Virus record (IMG/VR): IMGVR_UViG_3300028590_000018
Coordinates: 1 to 57,403 of that record
From: a virus
Direction: 5' to 3' (one strand)
Length of the DNA stretch: 57,403 nucleotides
Within the stretch, counting starts at the first letter, position 1. The number at the start of each line of letters is the position of its first letter. Below, piece after piece: positions 21,484-28,406 of the stretch. The position numbers were made by a program, and so were the translations under genes. The notes beneath the pieces are model-generated. The model was given only the letters and a program-made list of their open reading frames with translations, was not told where the DNA came from and ran no database searches.

Positions 21484-21605
21484 GCGCGGTATCGTCATTC
21501 GATAGGCAGGGTCCGGCGCGTCGAGTCAAGGTCGGGCGAGGCAGGGCGCGGCGAGTTTCGGCAGGCATGGCAGGCATGGCGGTGAGCGGTCATGAGCATC
21601 GATGA
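21480..21605 (+). CDS. Doubtful 41-residue basic frame
   Basis: A frame from GTG 21480, coupled to the previous stop, to TGA 21605; it overlaps the next gene by 14 bases. The product is very basic (ARRVKVGRGRARRVS) and the DNA is repetitive (GGCAGGCAT twice). It may be a real coupling peptide or only an open spacer. Confidence 0.35.
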   Translation: MSAVSSFDRQGPARRVKVGRGRARRVSAGMAGMAVSGHEHR

Positions 21606-21960
21606 TGCGTTGGCAAGGCTCACCGCTGGACTGGCCCGAGACGAAGCGATAGCGCGAGCAGCGGACGAGCAGTCCCCGGAATGGACAGACGGCTACGAGG
21701 GCGAGGCGTGGGCGTATGGCAACAGCGATTCGATGGATGTGCACATGCTCACCCATATCGAGCGCCAATCCCCCGATCGTGTCCTGAACCGGTATATACC
21801 CGCGATACGGAAGGTGTTGGCGGTCTGCGATGCCATAGACGCTGAAGCGCTCGCTGGCGCATGGCGGGAGGGTAAATACGGTGATTGGGCGGACGATATC
21901 CGCGAGGCCCTGGCCGGTATCTACGAGCCCACCGACACCGAGGGAGGAACACCAGCATGA
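21592..21960 (+). CDS. DUF6221-like protein
   Basis: A 122-residue helical protein. The core HIERQSPDRVLNRYIPAIRK then VLAVCD resembles the DUF6221 family of actinobacteria and their phages, whose function is not known. It is the first of six genes joined by a repeated junction (GGAACAACCCCATGA type). Confidence 0.6.
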   Translation: MSIDDALARLTAGLARDEAIARAADEQSPEWTDGYEGEAWAYGNSDSMDVHMLTHIERQSPDRVLNRYIPAIRKVLAVCDAIDAEALAGAWREGKYGDWADDIREALAGIYEPTDTEGGTPA

Positions 21961-22286
21961 CCATCCGACAGATTCCCGACCCGTCTCTGGATGGCACCGT
22001 CTGGGGCACAAGCCCTTTCTTCCCCAAGAAACCCTATATCCGATTCTTCCACTGCGACCCGGACCGCCCGTCCACCCCGAGCCACGTCTGGTGGGACGGT
22101 ATTGCTTTCACGGTCGACCGAGACGTGTTCTATCGCAGACCAGAGATGAAGATCCGGCCCGACTATCAGGACCGCATCCAGTTCGGTCCGCTCGAGCTGA
22201 TCGACGACTCGCGATCTCTCACGCTGGAGGACTTGGAGCGCGCCGAGGCGGCAGTGCGGGCGACGGCGGGAGGAACAACCCCATGA
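21957..22286 (+). CDS. Early protein of unknown function
   Basis: A 109-residue protein with an aromatic, beta-rich first part (KKPYIRFFHCDPDRP, SHVWWDGIAFTVDRDVF) and a helical end (TLEDLERAEAAVRATAGG). It ends in GGTTP at the repeated gene junction. Function unknown. Confidence 0.6.
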   Translation: MTIRQIPDPSLDGTVWGTSPFFPKKPYIRFFHCDPDRPSTPSHVWWDGIAFTVDRDVFYRRPEMKIRPDYQDRIQFGPLELIDDSRSLTLEDLERAEAAVRATAGGTTP

Positions 22287-22606
22287 GCGTGCAGGCGCCG
22301 GCCAGCATCGTTTGGGTCGTTGAACGCCCCTGGCCGGATGAGGCACCGGAACAGATTGCATGGTGCACGACCGATCGGCGGGCCCGCGAAATCACCGCCG
22401 CGTACTGGCGTTTTCACGATTGGGAGGAGAGGGTTCGGATCACGATCGTGCCGTGCAACATGGACGCTCCCGCGTGGGAATGCGCGGACGTCGCTTTCGC
22501 GGCTGGGTGGACATTCGATGGCGACGAGGCCTCCGCTCGCACGAGCGGATGGCTTGACGCTAATGGGGAACTGGTCGGCAGTTATGCGGGAGGATCAACC
22601 CCATGA
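22283..22606 (+). CDS. Early protein of unknown function
   Basis: A 107-residue protein. It has a start with SIVWVVERPWPDEAPEQIAW, a helical middle and a C-terminal GWTFDGDEASARTSGWLDAN. The end GGSTP is part of the repeated junction. Function unknown. Confidence 0.6.
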   Translation: MSVQAPASIVWVVERPWPDEAPEQIAWCTTDRRAREITAAYWRFHDWEERVRITIVPCNMDAPAWECADVAFAAGWTFDGDEASARTSGWLDANGELVGSYAGGSTP

Positions 22607-22896
22607 GCGACGAGCCCCACGAAGTCGACGGCAGCGGCTACACCTACGGTGGCGGTCTCGTGTTCGACGGCACCGAGCGACCATGGGCTGCGGAGCCGAT
22701 CTCCATCCCGTTCGAGTGGACCGCAGAGGACGGCACCACAGGCCCAATCCGGGATGGTGTGGTCGTCGGCGGCATGTACGACGGGTTGCGGATAGCGCCA
22801 TCACATCCTCTGTCGCTCGCGATCGGCCCATCCCCGGTCAGGTGGAAGCTGATGGACTCCGATGGGAATGTCATCGCGTCAGGATCAACCCCATGA
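22603..22896 (+). CDS. Early protein of unknown function
   Basis: A 97-residue, beta-rich protein (YTYGGGLVFDGTERPWA, VVVGGMYDGLRIAPSHPLSL). It starts MSDE like the next product and ends in SGSTP at the repeated junction. Function unknown. Confidence 0.6.
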   Translation: MSDEPHEVDGSGYTYGGGLVFDGTERPWAAEPISIPFEWTAEDGTTGPIRDGVVVGGMYDGLRIAPSHPLSLAIGPSPVRWKLMDSDGNVIASGSTP

Positions 22897-23297
22897 GCGA
22901 CGAGCAACTGGCCTACATCGTCACCTACGGCAGCGATGAGCGGGTCGAGGCGATCTTCACCGACGAAGCCAAGCGCGATGCGTTCCTGGAAAGCCACCCC
23001 CATAGCACGTATGCGACGTGGCGATTGAACGAACCTGAGAACGGGCATGCGGTACGCCACGGGTTCGCCCTCACCGCGTTCCGCCCAGGCCGTTGGCAGC
23101 AGAACCTGTTCGATGCGCAGGTGGTGGACGGGTGGCTTATCCGCGAGTTCGGCAACAGTGAAACGTCATGGGATGTATCGACGCCGACGTCGTACAAGTC
23201 GTTTGAGGGCTTCGAGATCCTCGGTAAGGACCGCGACGACGCGTACAGGATGGCCTACGAGCTGATCGCGCAGGAGAGCCGAGGGACAACCCCATGA
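22893..23297 (+). CDS. Early protein of unknown function
   Basis: A 134-residue protein. The N-terminal part (QLAYIVTYGSDERVEAIFTD then EAKRDAFLESHPH) looks like a small alpha/beta domain, and the C-terminus is helical (DRDDAYRMAYELIAQES). It ends in RGTTP at the repeated junction. Function unknown. Confidence 0.6.
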   Translation: MSDEQLAYIVTYGSDERVEAIFTDEAKRDAFLESHPHSTYATWRLNEPENGHAVRHGFALTAFRPGRWQQNLFDAQVVDGWLIREFGNSETSWDVSTPTSYKSFEGFEILGKDRDDAYRMAYELIAQESRGTTP

Positions 23298-23458
23298 CCG
23301 TGTATGTAGGCGAATGGCATGACGGAGAGCCCGATCTGGGCACGATTGTTCGGGAGATCAACGAGATGATGGCCGACCCCGAACTGCGTGAGGCGGCCAT
23401 AGAGCGCGGCCGAGCGGACCGCGACGATACCGAATGGCGAAGAGGGGAGGAACCGTGA
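23294..23458 (+). CDS. 54-residue early protein
   Basis: A short acidic, helical protein (GTIVREINEMMADPELREAA) from ATG 23294 to TGA 23458. It begins at the last copy of the repeated junction and overlaps the next gene by GTGA. Function unknown. Confidence 0.6.
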   Translation: MTVYVGEWHDGEPDLGTIVREINEMMADPELREAAIERGRADRDDTEWRRGEEP

Positions 23459-23880
23459 GCGCGGGCACGTTAACCCCGGACGCGTTGGAGCACTTCACGG
23501 CATGGGCAGGCGACAGTGAGCGCTGGAATCAGCTCCCGGCGCCGATGCTCCCTGAGGTGATCGTGGAGCACGCCCGCGACATCCCCGACGCCACAATGCT
23601 GGGAGTGATCTGGCAACTGCAGCACACCCCTTACTGGCCGTTCGACGACTTCAAGGACCCGCATTGGGTCAGCCAATGGGATCTGGCGGGAGCGCTCCGC
23701 CTGGCTGGCTACCGAGCCCATCACGGGATCAACGAAATGCCCTCAGCGCTGATTCGCGCCAAAGCCGACCGGCTGATACAGCGTGAACTGTTGGACGGTT
23801 GCACGTGTGGTTGCCGTGGAGATTTCGAGCTGACCGCCGCAGGGTATCTGGCTATCGCGGCAGAGGAGGCCACCTCATGA
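23455..23880 (+). CDS. Early protein with CTCGC motif
   Basis: A 141-residue protein from GTG 23455. It is helical with many Trp residues, and a late CTCGCRGDFELTAAGYLAI looks like a winged-helix end with Cys residues. A DNA-binding role is possible but not shown. Coupled by ATGA. Confidence 0.55.
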   Translation: MSAGTLTPDALEHFTAWAGDSERWNQLPAPMLPEVIVEHARDIPDATMLGVIWQLQHTPYWPFDDFKDPHWVSQWDLAGALRLAGYRAHHGINEMPSALIRAKADRLIQRELLDGCTCGCRGDFELTAAGYLAIAAEEATS

Positions 23881-24218
23881 CCAACCCTGAGCAGCATGTG
23901 ATCGATGAGATTGACCGTCTCGTCGACTGGCAGATAGAGGAAGGTCGCAAGCGCGGCGACGACCCGCCTGAGTTCAACGTCAGTTTCCGCATCCCAACCC
24001 GCGAGGAGCTGGAGGAGTTCCGCGCCCACATGGAGCGACTCCGCCGAGCTCGCGCGGTCGTCGTCCCGCCTGACGCCCCGTATCAGGAGTGGCGGGAGTT
24101 CGAGCCCGGTGAGCGAGTGGGCTGGCAACTGTCCGACGGCACCGTCCGTGTCGGTGTGGTGGAGGAGCATCGCGAGGACCCGCCCGGTTCCGGCAACTGG
24201 ACCATGACGATCACCTGA
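23877..24218 (+). CDS. Early protein of unknown function, end of the coupled operon
   Basis: A 113-residue protein. The first 65 residues are helical (EQHVIDEIDRLVDWQIEEGR, EELEEFRAHMERLRRARAVV); the end is a small beta domain (FEPGERVGWQLSDGTVRVGV). It is the last gene of the run of overlapping genes that begins at 4826; after it come 58 non-coding bases. Confidence 0.6.
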   Translation: MTNPEQHVIDEIDRLVDWQIEEGRKRGDDPPEFNVSFRIPTREELEEFRAHMERLRRARAVVVPPDAPYQEWREFEPGERVGWQLSDGTVRVGVVEEHREDPPGSGNWTMTIT

Positions 24219-24236
24219 TTCAGGGCTGTGCGTGGT

Positions 24237-24268
24237 GGCTCGAGACATTCATCTCGAGCCAGTAAACT
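24237..24268 (+). promoter_or_regulatory. Candidate promoter with inverted repeat before the 24277 gene
   Basis: A perfect inverted repeat GGCTCGAG-ACATTCAT-CTCGAGCC (24237-24260) is followed by a -10-like TAAACT (24263-24268), 8 bases before the ATG at 24277. No good -35 is visible. The arrangement resembles the leaderless promoters of the immunity region, with a repeat where a regulator could bind. Confidence 0.4.
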
Positions 24269-24276
24269 GGTTATCC

Positions 24277-24987
24277 ATGAGCAACCGTTCGGTGAGTGTG
24301 GTCGGCGAGGGCAACCCCAATCACATGTTCGTCGGACGCCATGAGGTCAAGCTGCTGCGCGAGCTACTACGCGACATCCCAGCTCTAGCAATCGAACTCG
24401 GTATAGCCGTCACGAAACAGGCCCGCCTCGGGGAAATCGGGCGCAACCGCAAACCGCGGCGGCCATCCGCCCCACCTCTGCCGTATCACCTCGGTGCCGC
24501 GGAAGCCGCAGAAGAGCTCCACAACGAGCTCGTCGGCTGGGTGCGACTGACCTGCGAACAGCGCGTCATCAACTATGAGGGCTCCATATCCACACCAGGA
24601 CTGGCCCGCTGGCTCGAACGCAACGTCGTAGCCCTAGCCATGACAGAGGGCGCTGAGAACGCCTACGTGGGCATCAAGGATGCCGTACAGCGAGCCGAGT
24701 GGATCGTCTGCCCACCCGTGATGCCGGTGGTTTACGACCAGCAGAAGTATGAGAAGGCTCGCCGGTTGCGCCTCAACCCGTCCGGTATCGCCGCCCTGGT
24801 GAAGGAGCTCGACGAGAAGTATCGCCACCTCACTGCCAGGCGTGTGCGCGTGTTGCGGGACGCCGGTCTGATCGAGCGCGCACCGGGCCCATGGCATCCG
24901 GATTGGCCTGAACTGTTCGTCGTTGGCGAGGTGCTGGACGCTCACCTGGAACTGCCGATCCGGGAGCGACACGCCAAAGCAAGCTGA
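24277..24987 (+). CDS. Possible DNA-binding regulator before the late region
   Basis: A 236-residue protein of a type seen in actinophages before the tRNA/HNH/terminase area. The C-terminal part (LNPSGIAALVKELDEKYR then HLTARRVRVLRDAGLIERA) looks like a winged helix. The N-terminal two thirds is helical with a basic stretch (GRNRKPRRPSAP). There is no RBS, and the -10 lies 8 bases before the ATG, so translation may be leaderless. A role in switching to late transcription is an inference. Confidence 0.65.
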   Translation: MSNRSVSVVGEGNPNHMFVGRHEVKLLRELLRDIPALAIELGIAVTKQARLGEIGRNRKPRRPSAPPLPYHLGAAEAAEELHNELVGWVRLTCEQRVINYEGSISTPGLARWLERNVVALAMTEGAENAYVGIKDAVQRAEWIVCPPVMPVVYDQQKYEKARRLRLNPSGIAALVKELDEKYRHLTARRVRVLRDAGLIERAPGPWHPDWPELFVVGEVLDAHLELPIRERHAKAS

Positions 24988-25356
24988 CCAGCGGAGATCT
25001 CTTACGCCCTCGGAAAATGCTACGCTCAGCGCGTCGCGTGTATTGACCGCGAATCCAAGAATCAAGAATCGGTTGGTTGACCTGCGGGCTGGACCATAGG
25101 ACCGGGTAACTATCCCGGCGGGGGAACAGGCGCGAAGAATTGGGCACGAGCTACGGCCGCGAGACGAGTAACGAGCTCTACGGGCGATGCCGATCCCGTC
25201 CAGCACGCAGGTGAACCGACCGCCCCCTGATCTCCCGTAGCGCACAGAGGTCCCGCAAACGCCCCTGTTGCTCCCTAACCCACAGCCGGGAGCTACGCGC
25301 TACGGGGCCAAACTCCTAACCATCCCCAAATTCAGCCAAATTTAGGGGACGGGCAT
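24988..25356. other. Intergenic stretch with inverted repeats before the tRNAs
   Basis: No gene is supported in these 369 bases. A weak promoter (TTGGTT, 17 bases, ATAGGA) may start near 25070. CCGGG-TAACTAT-CCCGG is at 25102-25118. CCCGTAGCGC (25234-25243) and GCGCTACGGG (25297-25306) are perfect inverted repeats 53 bases apart. A hairpin-like AT/GC block TCCCCAAATT...AAATTTAGGGG (25322-25347) lies directly before the first tRNA and has a close copy at 25750-25774. Confidence 0.4.
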
Positions 25357-25428
25357 TGGTCTGTAGCTCAATGGCAGAGCAGCCGTCTCCAAAGCGGCCG
25401 GTTCCACGTTCGAGTCGTGGCAGATCAG
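25357..25428 (+). tRNA. tRNA-Trp (CCA)
   Basis: A complete 72-base cloverleaf: acceptor TGGTCTG/CAGATCA, D arm GCTC/GAGC, anticodon stem GCCGT/GCGGC with loop CTCCAAA (anticodon CCA), T arm CCACG/CGTGG and discriminator G, as usual for tRNA-Trp. CCA is not encoded. The next tRNA starts 2 bases later. Confidence 0.88.
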
Positions 25429-25430
25429 CT

Positions 25431-25514
25431 GTGATCGAGGCTGAAGTGGACGAGGCACCAGGTTGTGATCCTGGCCCGGATACGGGAAAGCGGGTTCAAG
25501 TCCCGTCGATCACC
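25431..25514 (+). tRNA. tRNA with His anticodon (GTG) and long variable arm
   Basis: Acceptor GTGATCG/CGATCAC, anticodon stem CCAGG/CCTGG with loop TTGTGAT (anticodon GTG), T arm GCGGG/CCCGT. Position 73 is C, the identity element of tRNA-His, and CCA follows in the DNA (25515-25517). The variable region is 15 bases with its own 4-base-pair stem (CCCG-GATA-CGGG), which is a class II feature not expected in tRNA-His. The D arm is weak (3 pairs). Confidence 0.75.
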
Positions 25515-25517
25515 CCA

Positions 25518-25781
25518 ACTGTTAACCGAGAGTGAATAGTTGGGCAGCTCTAAACGGCTCTAAGCGAGCCGTAAAGCACTGAAGCCCCCACATGGAGGGC
25601 TTCAGTCGGACAACGCCCCGGTAACCGGTTCGTCGAGTTTGGAGCCGAGAGGGCCGGACGCCTCCGGTGCGTTCCCTGACTCGGCGCGACCAGTGTAGAC
25701 CCGCCCACCGACAGTGGTCCTCAACTAATCGGCGGCTATCCCCAACTAGTCCCCAATTTGCCCCAACTTAGGGGGGTGCCG
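25518..25781. other. Intergenic stretch after the tRNAs with strong hairpins
   Basis: CGGCTC-TAAGC-GAGCCG (25555-25571) and CTGAAGCCC-CCACATGGA-GGGCTTCAG (25579-25605) are perfect hairpins just downstream of the tRNAs. They lack a T run but could end or process the tRNA transcript. TCCCCAATTTGCCCCAACTT (25750 on) repeats the block before the tRNAs. No gene is supported. Confidence 0.5.
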
Positions 25782-25997
25782 ATGCCCGGAATGATGCGCT
25801 GGTCTTGTTCGCGCGGCTGCTGTATCCGCGACGGCCGCACCAGCGAGAAACGGGACTGGCGGCGCGCTGAGCGCGATCAGCTCGCCCCGTGGGAGCCATG
25901 GGCTGGTGATGCCCGCAATCGACCGGGGCCGCATTGGCTGGAACCAGAATGGCTCCTGCACGGATATTGGCCTGTGGAGATCGCGGACGACGTATAG
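25782..25997 (+). CDS. Small Trp-rich protein
   Basis: A 71-residue protein starting at an ATG preceded by AGGGGGG. It has a Cys cluster (CSRGCC) and many Trp, Arg and Pro residues (APWEPWAGDARNRPGPHW). The DNA before it belongs to the repeat that flanks the tRNAs. Function unknown. Confidence 0.5.
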   Translation: MPGMMRWSCSRGCCIRDGRTSEKRDWRRAERDQLAPWEPWAGDARNRPGPHWLEPEWLLHGYWPVEIADDV

Positions 25998-26023
25998 CCC
26001 CGGCCACCGACAAGGAGCCCGCG

Positions 26024-26173
26024 ATGGACGACGATCTCTCGCTCATCGCCGAGATGGACGCTCGGATAGCGAGAATCCATGCGCGCCTGGGCTACCAGGA
26101 GGCGTCCCGAACTCGTGGCGAGGATGGCTTGATCTGCATCAAGCTGGCCCGCATCGACACAGAGGAGTCCTGA
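26024..26173 (+). CDS. 49-residue acidic helical protein
   Basis: Starts at an ATG with AAGGAG 7 bases upstream and overlaps the next ATG by one base (TGATG). The product is one long helix with a polar end (LIAEMDARIARIHARLGYQE). Function unknown. It opens a run of very small genes. Confidence 0.55.
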   Translation: MDDDLSLIAEMDARIARIHARLGYQEASRTRGEDGLICIKLARIDTEES

Positions 26174-26259
26174 TGGACCTGTACGCAATTATCGAACGGA
26201 TCCTCGCCCCACTGGCCGAGGATATCCAGCTGGCCTACGACGAGTGGGCGAAGTCCTGA
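26173..26259 (+). CDS. 28-residue amphipathic protein
   Basis: A tiny frame joined by TGATG to both neighbours. The product is an amphipathic helix (YAIIERILAPLAEDIQLAYD). Support comes from coupling and from the hydrophobic pattern; it could be a membrane-surface peptide. Confidence 0.45.
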   Translation: MDLYAIIERILAPLAEDIQLAYDEWAKS

Positions 26260-26366
26260 TGCCCTGTCTCGCTGCCCTGTTCCACTCCTGGTGTCACCCG
26301 GCCCCGAAGACGTTGGAGCTGCCGTTCACGGCCCCTGTGGGCGTGCTGTGGGTACAGCCGTGGTGA
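26259..26366 (+). CDS. 35-residue protein
   Basis: A tiny frame joined to the gene before by TGATG and to the next by GTGA. It has a Cys/His/Trp start (CLAALFHSWCHPAP) and a hydrophobic end. Function unknown. Confidence 0.4.
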   Translation: MPCLAALFHSWCHPAPKTLELPFTAPVGVLWVQPW

Positions 26367-26653
26367 GCGCGAAGCGTTCTTACCAGCTTTCCGGCGGTGG
26401 TTCTGGCGTGAAGGCTTGGCGGTCCGGCCCCGGCGAGGTCCCTGGTACGTGGTGGGCGCAGGACCGCTGCATAACAGGACCTAAGGCCGGCGAGAGCGCC
26501 GGTAACCGGCAGTTGTTCCCCACTGGATGGGAAGCTGAACGGTATGCGGAGTTACGCCAAGGCGGGCACCGACACCTCGGAGCCCTGTGCGTCCTGCTCG
26601 AGGAGCGGGTAGCGCAGGCGATCGAGAACGCTGTAGGTGACACCCGTGCGTAG
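26363..26653 (+). CDS. Small protein of the pre-terminase region
   Basis: A 96-residue protein from GTG 26363. Gly and Arg-rich at first, it ends with a helix (LGALCVLLEERVAQAIENAV). Function unknown. It overlaps the next frame by 8 bases. Confidence 0.5.
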   Translation: MSAKRSYQLSGGGSGVKAWRSGPGEVPGTWWAQDRCITGPKAGESAGNRQLFPTGWEAERYAELRQGGHRHLGALCVLLEERVAQAIENAVGDTRA

Positions 26654-26798
26654 GCAACTCGCTCGCGCGGCGCAGTTCCTGCGTCTGCGCCACCTGGCCA
26701 TGCGCCGTGCATCAGCCACAGATCCCGACCCGATGGCCAGGGCGTACGACGAGATCGCAGCGATGTTCCGGAAGATTCGGGATGAAGGCAATGCCTGA
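26646..26798 (+). CDS. 50-residue basic helical protein
   Basis: A frame from GTG 26646 to TGA 26798. The product is basic and helical (RQLARAAQFLRLRHLAMRRA). Overlaps on both sides fit the packing of this region. Function unknown. Confidence 0.45.
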   Translation: MRRQLARAAQFLRLRHLAMRRASATDPDPMARAYDEIAAMFRKIRDEGNA

Positions 26799-26862
26799 CC
26801 TTCTCGACCGTTGGGCCGTCCGCTTCGTGCAGTACCTGATCGCCCGCTTCGGCTGGCGCTGA
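26791..26862 (+). CDS. 23-residue hydrophobic peptide frame
   Basis: A very short frame overlapping the previous gene by 8 bases. The product (for example DRWAVRFVQYLIARFGWR) is an amphipathic, aromatic helix. It may be a real small peptide; the evidence is only the overlap and the pattern. Confidence 0.3.
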   Translation: MPDLLDRWAVRFVQYLIARFGWR

Positions 26863-26935
26863 GTGCCAAGAAATAGCAGCTCAATACCGAATTCACCGGT
26901 ATGTTTCGCCCGTTATGACCGATTAGGAGTAGGCA

Positions 26936-27037
26936 ATGCTCGGAGTTATCGTCAGCGCGCTGTGGGAGATTGTGTCGTGGAACAGCTTCGCGATCCCGAA
27001 GGCATTGTGGACCATCGTGCAGAGCGCATCGGCATGA
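26936..27037 (+). CDS. 33-residue hydrophobic protein
   Basis: Starts at an ATG preceded by TAGGAGTAGGCA, a good RBS, and overlaps the next gene by ATGA. The product is hydrophobic with Trp residues (GVIVSALWEIVSWNSFAI), possibly a membrane peptide. Confidence 0.45.
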   Translation: MLGVIVSALWEIVSWNSFAIPKALWTIVQSASA

Positions 27038-27264
27038 ACCTGAAGCCGATCCGCCGCAAGCTCCACGCCCGCGTTAGGAAGGTAGGCCTGCGCCGTCTCG
27101 CCGCCTACCTGGATCCCGGCCCACTCGTACGCCTGTGGGATAAGGACTTCAACCTCATCGCTGACAGCGACCGAGGCGACCGCATCCCCAGCTTCGAGTC
27201 CATCGACTACGAGGTGGTCAGGCGCGCGGAGTACATGCCGGCCACCTCTGTGCGGGTGAGGTAG
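27034..27264 (+). CDS. Small basic protein
   Basis: A 76-residue protein. The N-terminus is very basic (KPIRRKLHARVRKVGLRRLA); the rest is acidic and beta-like. Function unknown. Coupled to the previous frame by ATGA. Confidence 0.55.
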   Translation: MNLKPIRRKLHARVRKVGLRRLAAYLDPGPLVRLWDKDFNLIADSDRGDRIPSFESIDYEVVRRAEYMPATSVRVR

Positions 27265-27272
27265 CAACCCCC

Positions 27273-27443
27273 ATGCAACCGCTGTACGACTGGGTCATCG
27301 ACGGCACGCGCTACAGCGAGATCGGACGTGAGGTCACACTCACCGGCGAGACGATCATCCACATCGTCACCTCGGACTCCATCCACTACCAGCCCGAAGA
27401 CGTGCGCGTCATGCGCTTCGAACTGCGACCATCAAACCCGTGA
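27273..27443 (+). CDS. 56-residue protein
   Basis: A frame from ATG 27273 to TGA 27443, coupled to the next gene by GTGA. The product alternates as in beta strands (YDWVIDGTRYSEIGREVTLT, then ETIIHIVTSDSIHY). Function unknown. Confidence 0.5.
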   Translation: MQPLYDWVIDGTRYSEIGREVTLTGETIIHIVTSDSIHYQPEDVRVMRFELRPSNP

Positions 27444-27607
27444 CCGATCTGGTGCAAGCACTGACCCAATGGAGCAAGGTGGAGCCGCAGCCGAGCCTGC
27501 CCACCATCCTCCCTACCTGGCTGTGGGATGATCTGGAGCAGCAGGGCGATCCTCTGTTCTGCCGACTGCGTGACGCCGGGAGGGTCGTCCGCAACCAGGT
27601 GCAGTGA
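27440..27607 (+). CDS. 55-residue protein before the HNH gene
   Basis: A frame from GTG 27440 to TGA 27607 with an acidic middle (LPTWLWDDLEQQGDPLFCRL). Overlaps the HNH start. Function unknown. Confidence 0.5.
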   Translation: MTDLVQALTQWSKVEPQPSLPTILPTWLWDDLEQQGDPLFCRLRDAGRVVRNQVQ

Positions 27608-27954
27608 TGCCACGCGTCTCGATGCGGGTGTGCTCTCACCCTGGCTGCCCGCTCGTCCAGTCCTCACCTCGGTGCCGGCGCCATCAAGCTGAGTACGACC
27701 GTCACGCCCGACAGACCACACCGACCAAGGTCACACGCACTACCGCTGAACGTCACCGCCGAGCTGACGCTGTAGCCCGACACCGTGCAGCACATGGTGA
27801 CTGGTGCCCAGGATGGCAGCGGCCGGCTCACCCATCCCCTGACCTGACCGCGGACCATACGACCGCTGTAGCGGCATCTGGAGACCCGCACGGCCCCTTG
27901 CAGGTGCTATGCCGGTCATGCAATGCATCCAAGGGTGCTCGTGAAAACAGGTGA
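27607..27954 (+). CDS. HNH endonuclease
   Basis: A 115-residue HNH protein. Four Cys/His positions (CSHPGCP, CRRHQAEYD) precede the core DLTADHTTAVAASG, and LQVLCRSCNASKGARE holds the Asn and the second Cys pair. HNH enzymes encoded just before terminase genes take part in cos cleavage or DNA packaging in many phages. ATG 27607 overlaps the previous stop by one base. Confidence 0.85.
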   Translation: MPRVSMRVCSHPGCPLVQSSPRCRRHQAEYDRHARQTTPTKVTRTTAERHRRADAVARHRAAHGDWCPGWQRPAHPSPDLTADHTTAVAASGDPHGPLQVLCRSCNASKGARENR

Positions 27955-28406
27955 AGATGGACTTCAGCTACTTTCACGGATGCCGATCGGTAACTGGAGG
28001 GTGACCGGTCTGCAACCGTTCAGGCAACACGACGCCAGTTAACTCCTGGTGACACCGCACAGTGCGGTCGGGATGTCAAGCGGTAACCGAATGGTAGCCA
28101 CTATTTAGGTCAAGTCAGACTTCGGCCTGTTTCAGCGGCCCACCCCCCAGGGGGGGTGCCCCTCGCGCCGGCCCCGCCGCCACCTTCGGGGAGGGCGCTC
28201 GGTGGTGCGGAGGGTTCAAACACACCCGGCCCGTGATGTCAACCCCCAATTCAGACAGTGCCTCTGGCTGAAACACCCCGAAGATTGACGAGACCTGTTT
28301 TCAGCCGACCCCGCGGCGCGACGCCCCGGGGTAACTAGATGTTGCCTGGTCCTGACGCGATGTCGGGGCGGTGGAGCGGCGCGATGCCGCGGAGGAGGTC
28401 GAAGCT
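27955..28406. other. Non-coding region before the terminase, candidate cos region
   Basis: About 450 bases without a gene between the HNH and small terminase genes, the usual place of cos. It contains an almost perfect palindrome CACCCCCC-AG-GGGGGGTG (28141-28158) and three related terminase-site-like motifs: GTTTCAGC (28129-28136), GCTGAAAC in inverse (28267-28274) and GTTTTCAGCC (28297-28306). If the phage packages by cos, cleavage would lie here; the sequence alone cannot place it. Confidence 0.45.
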
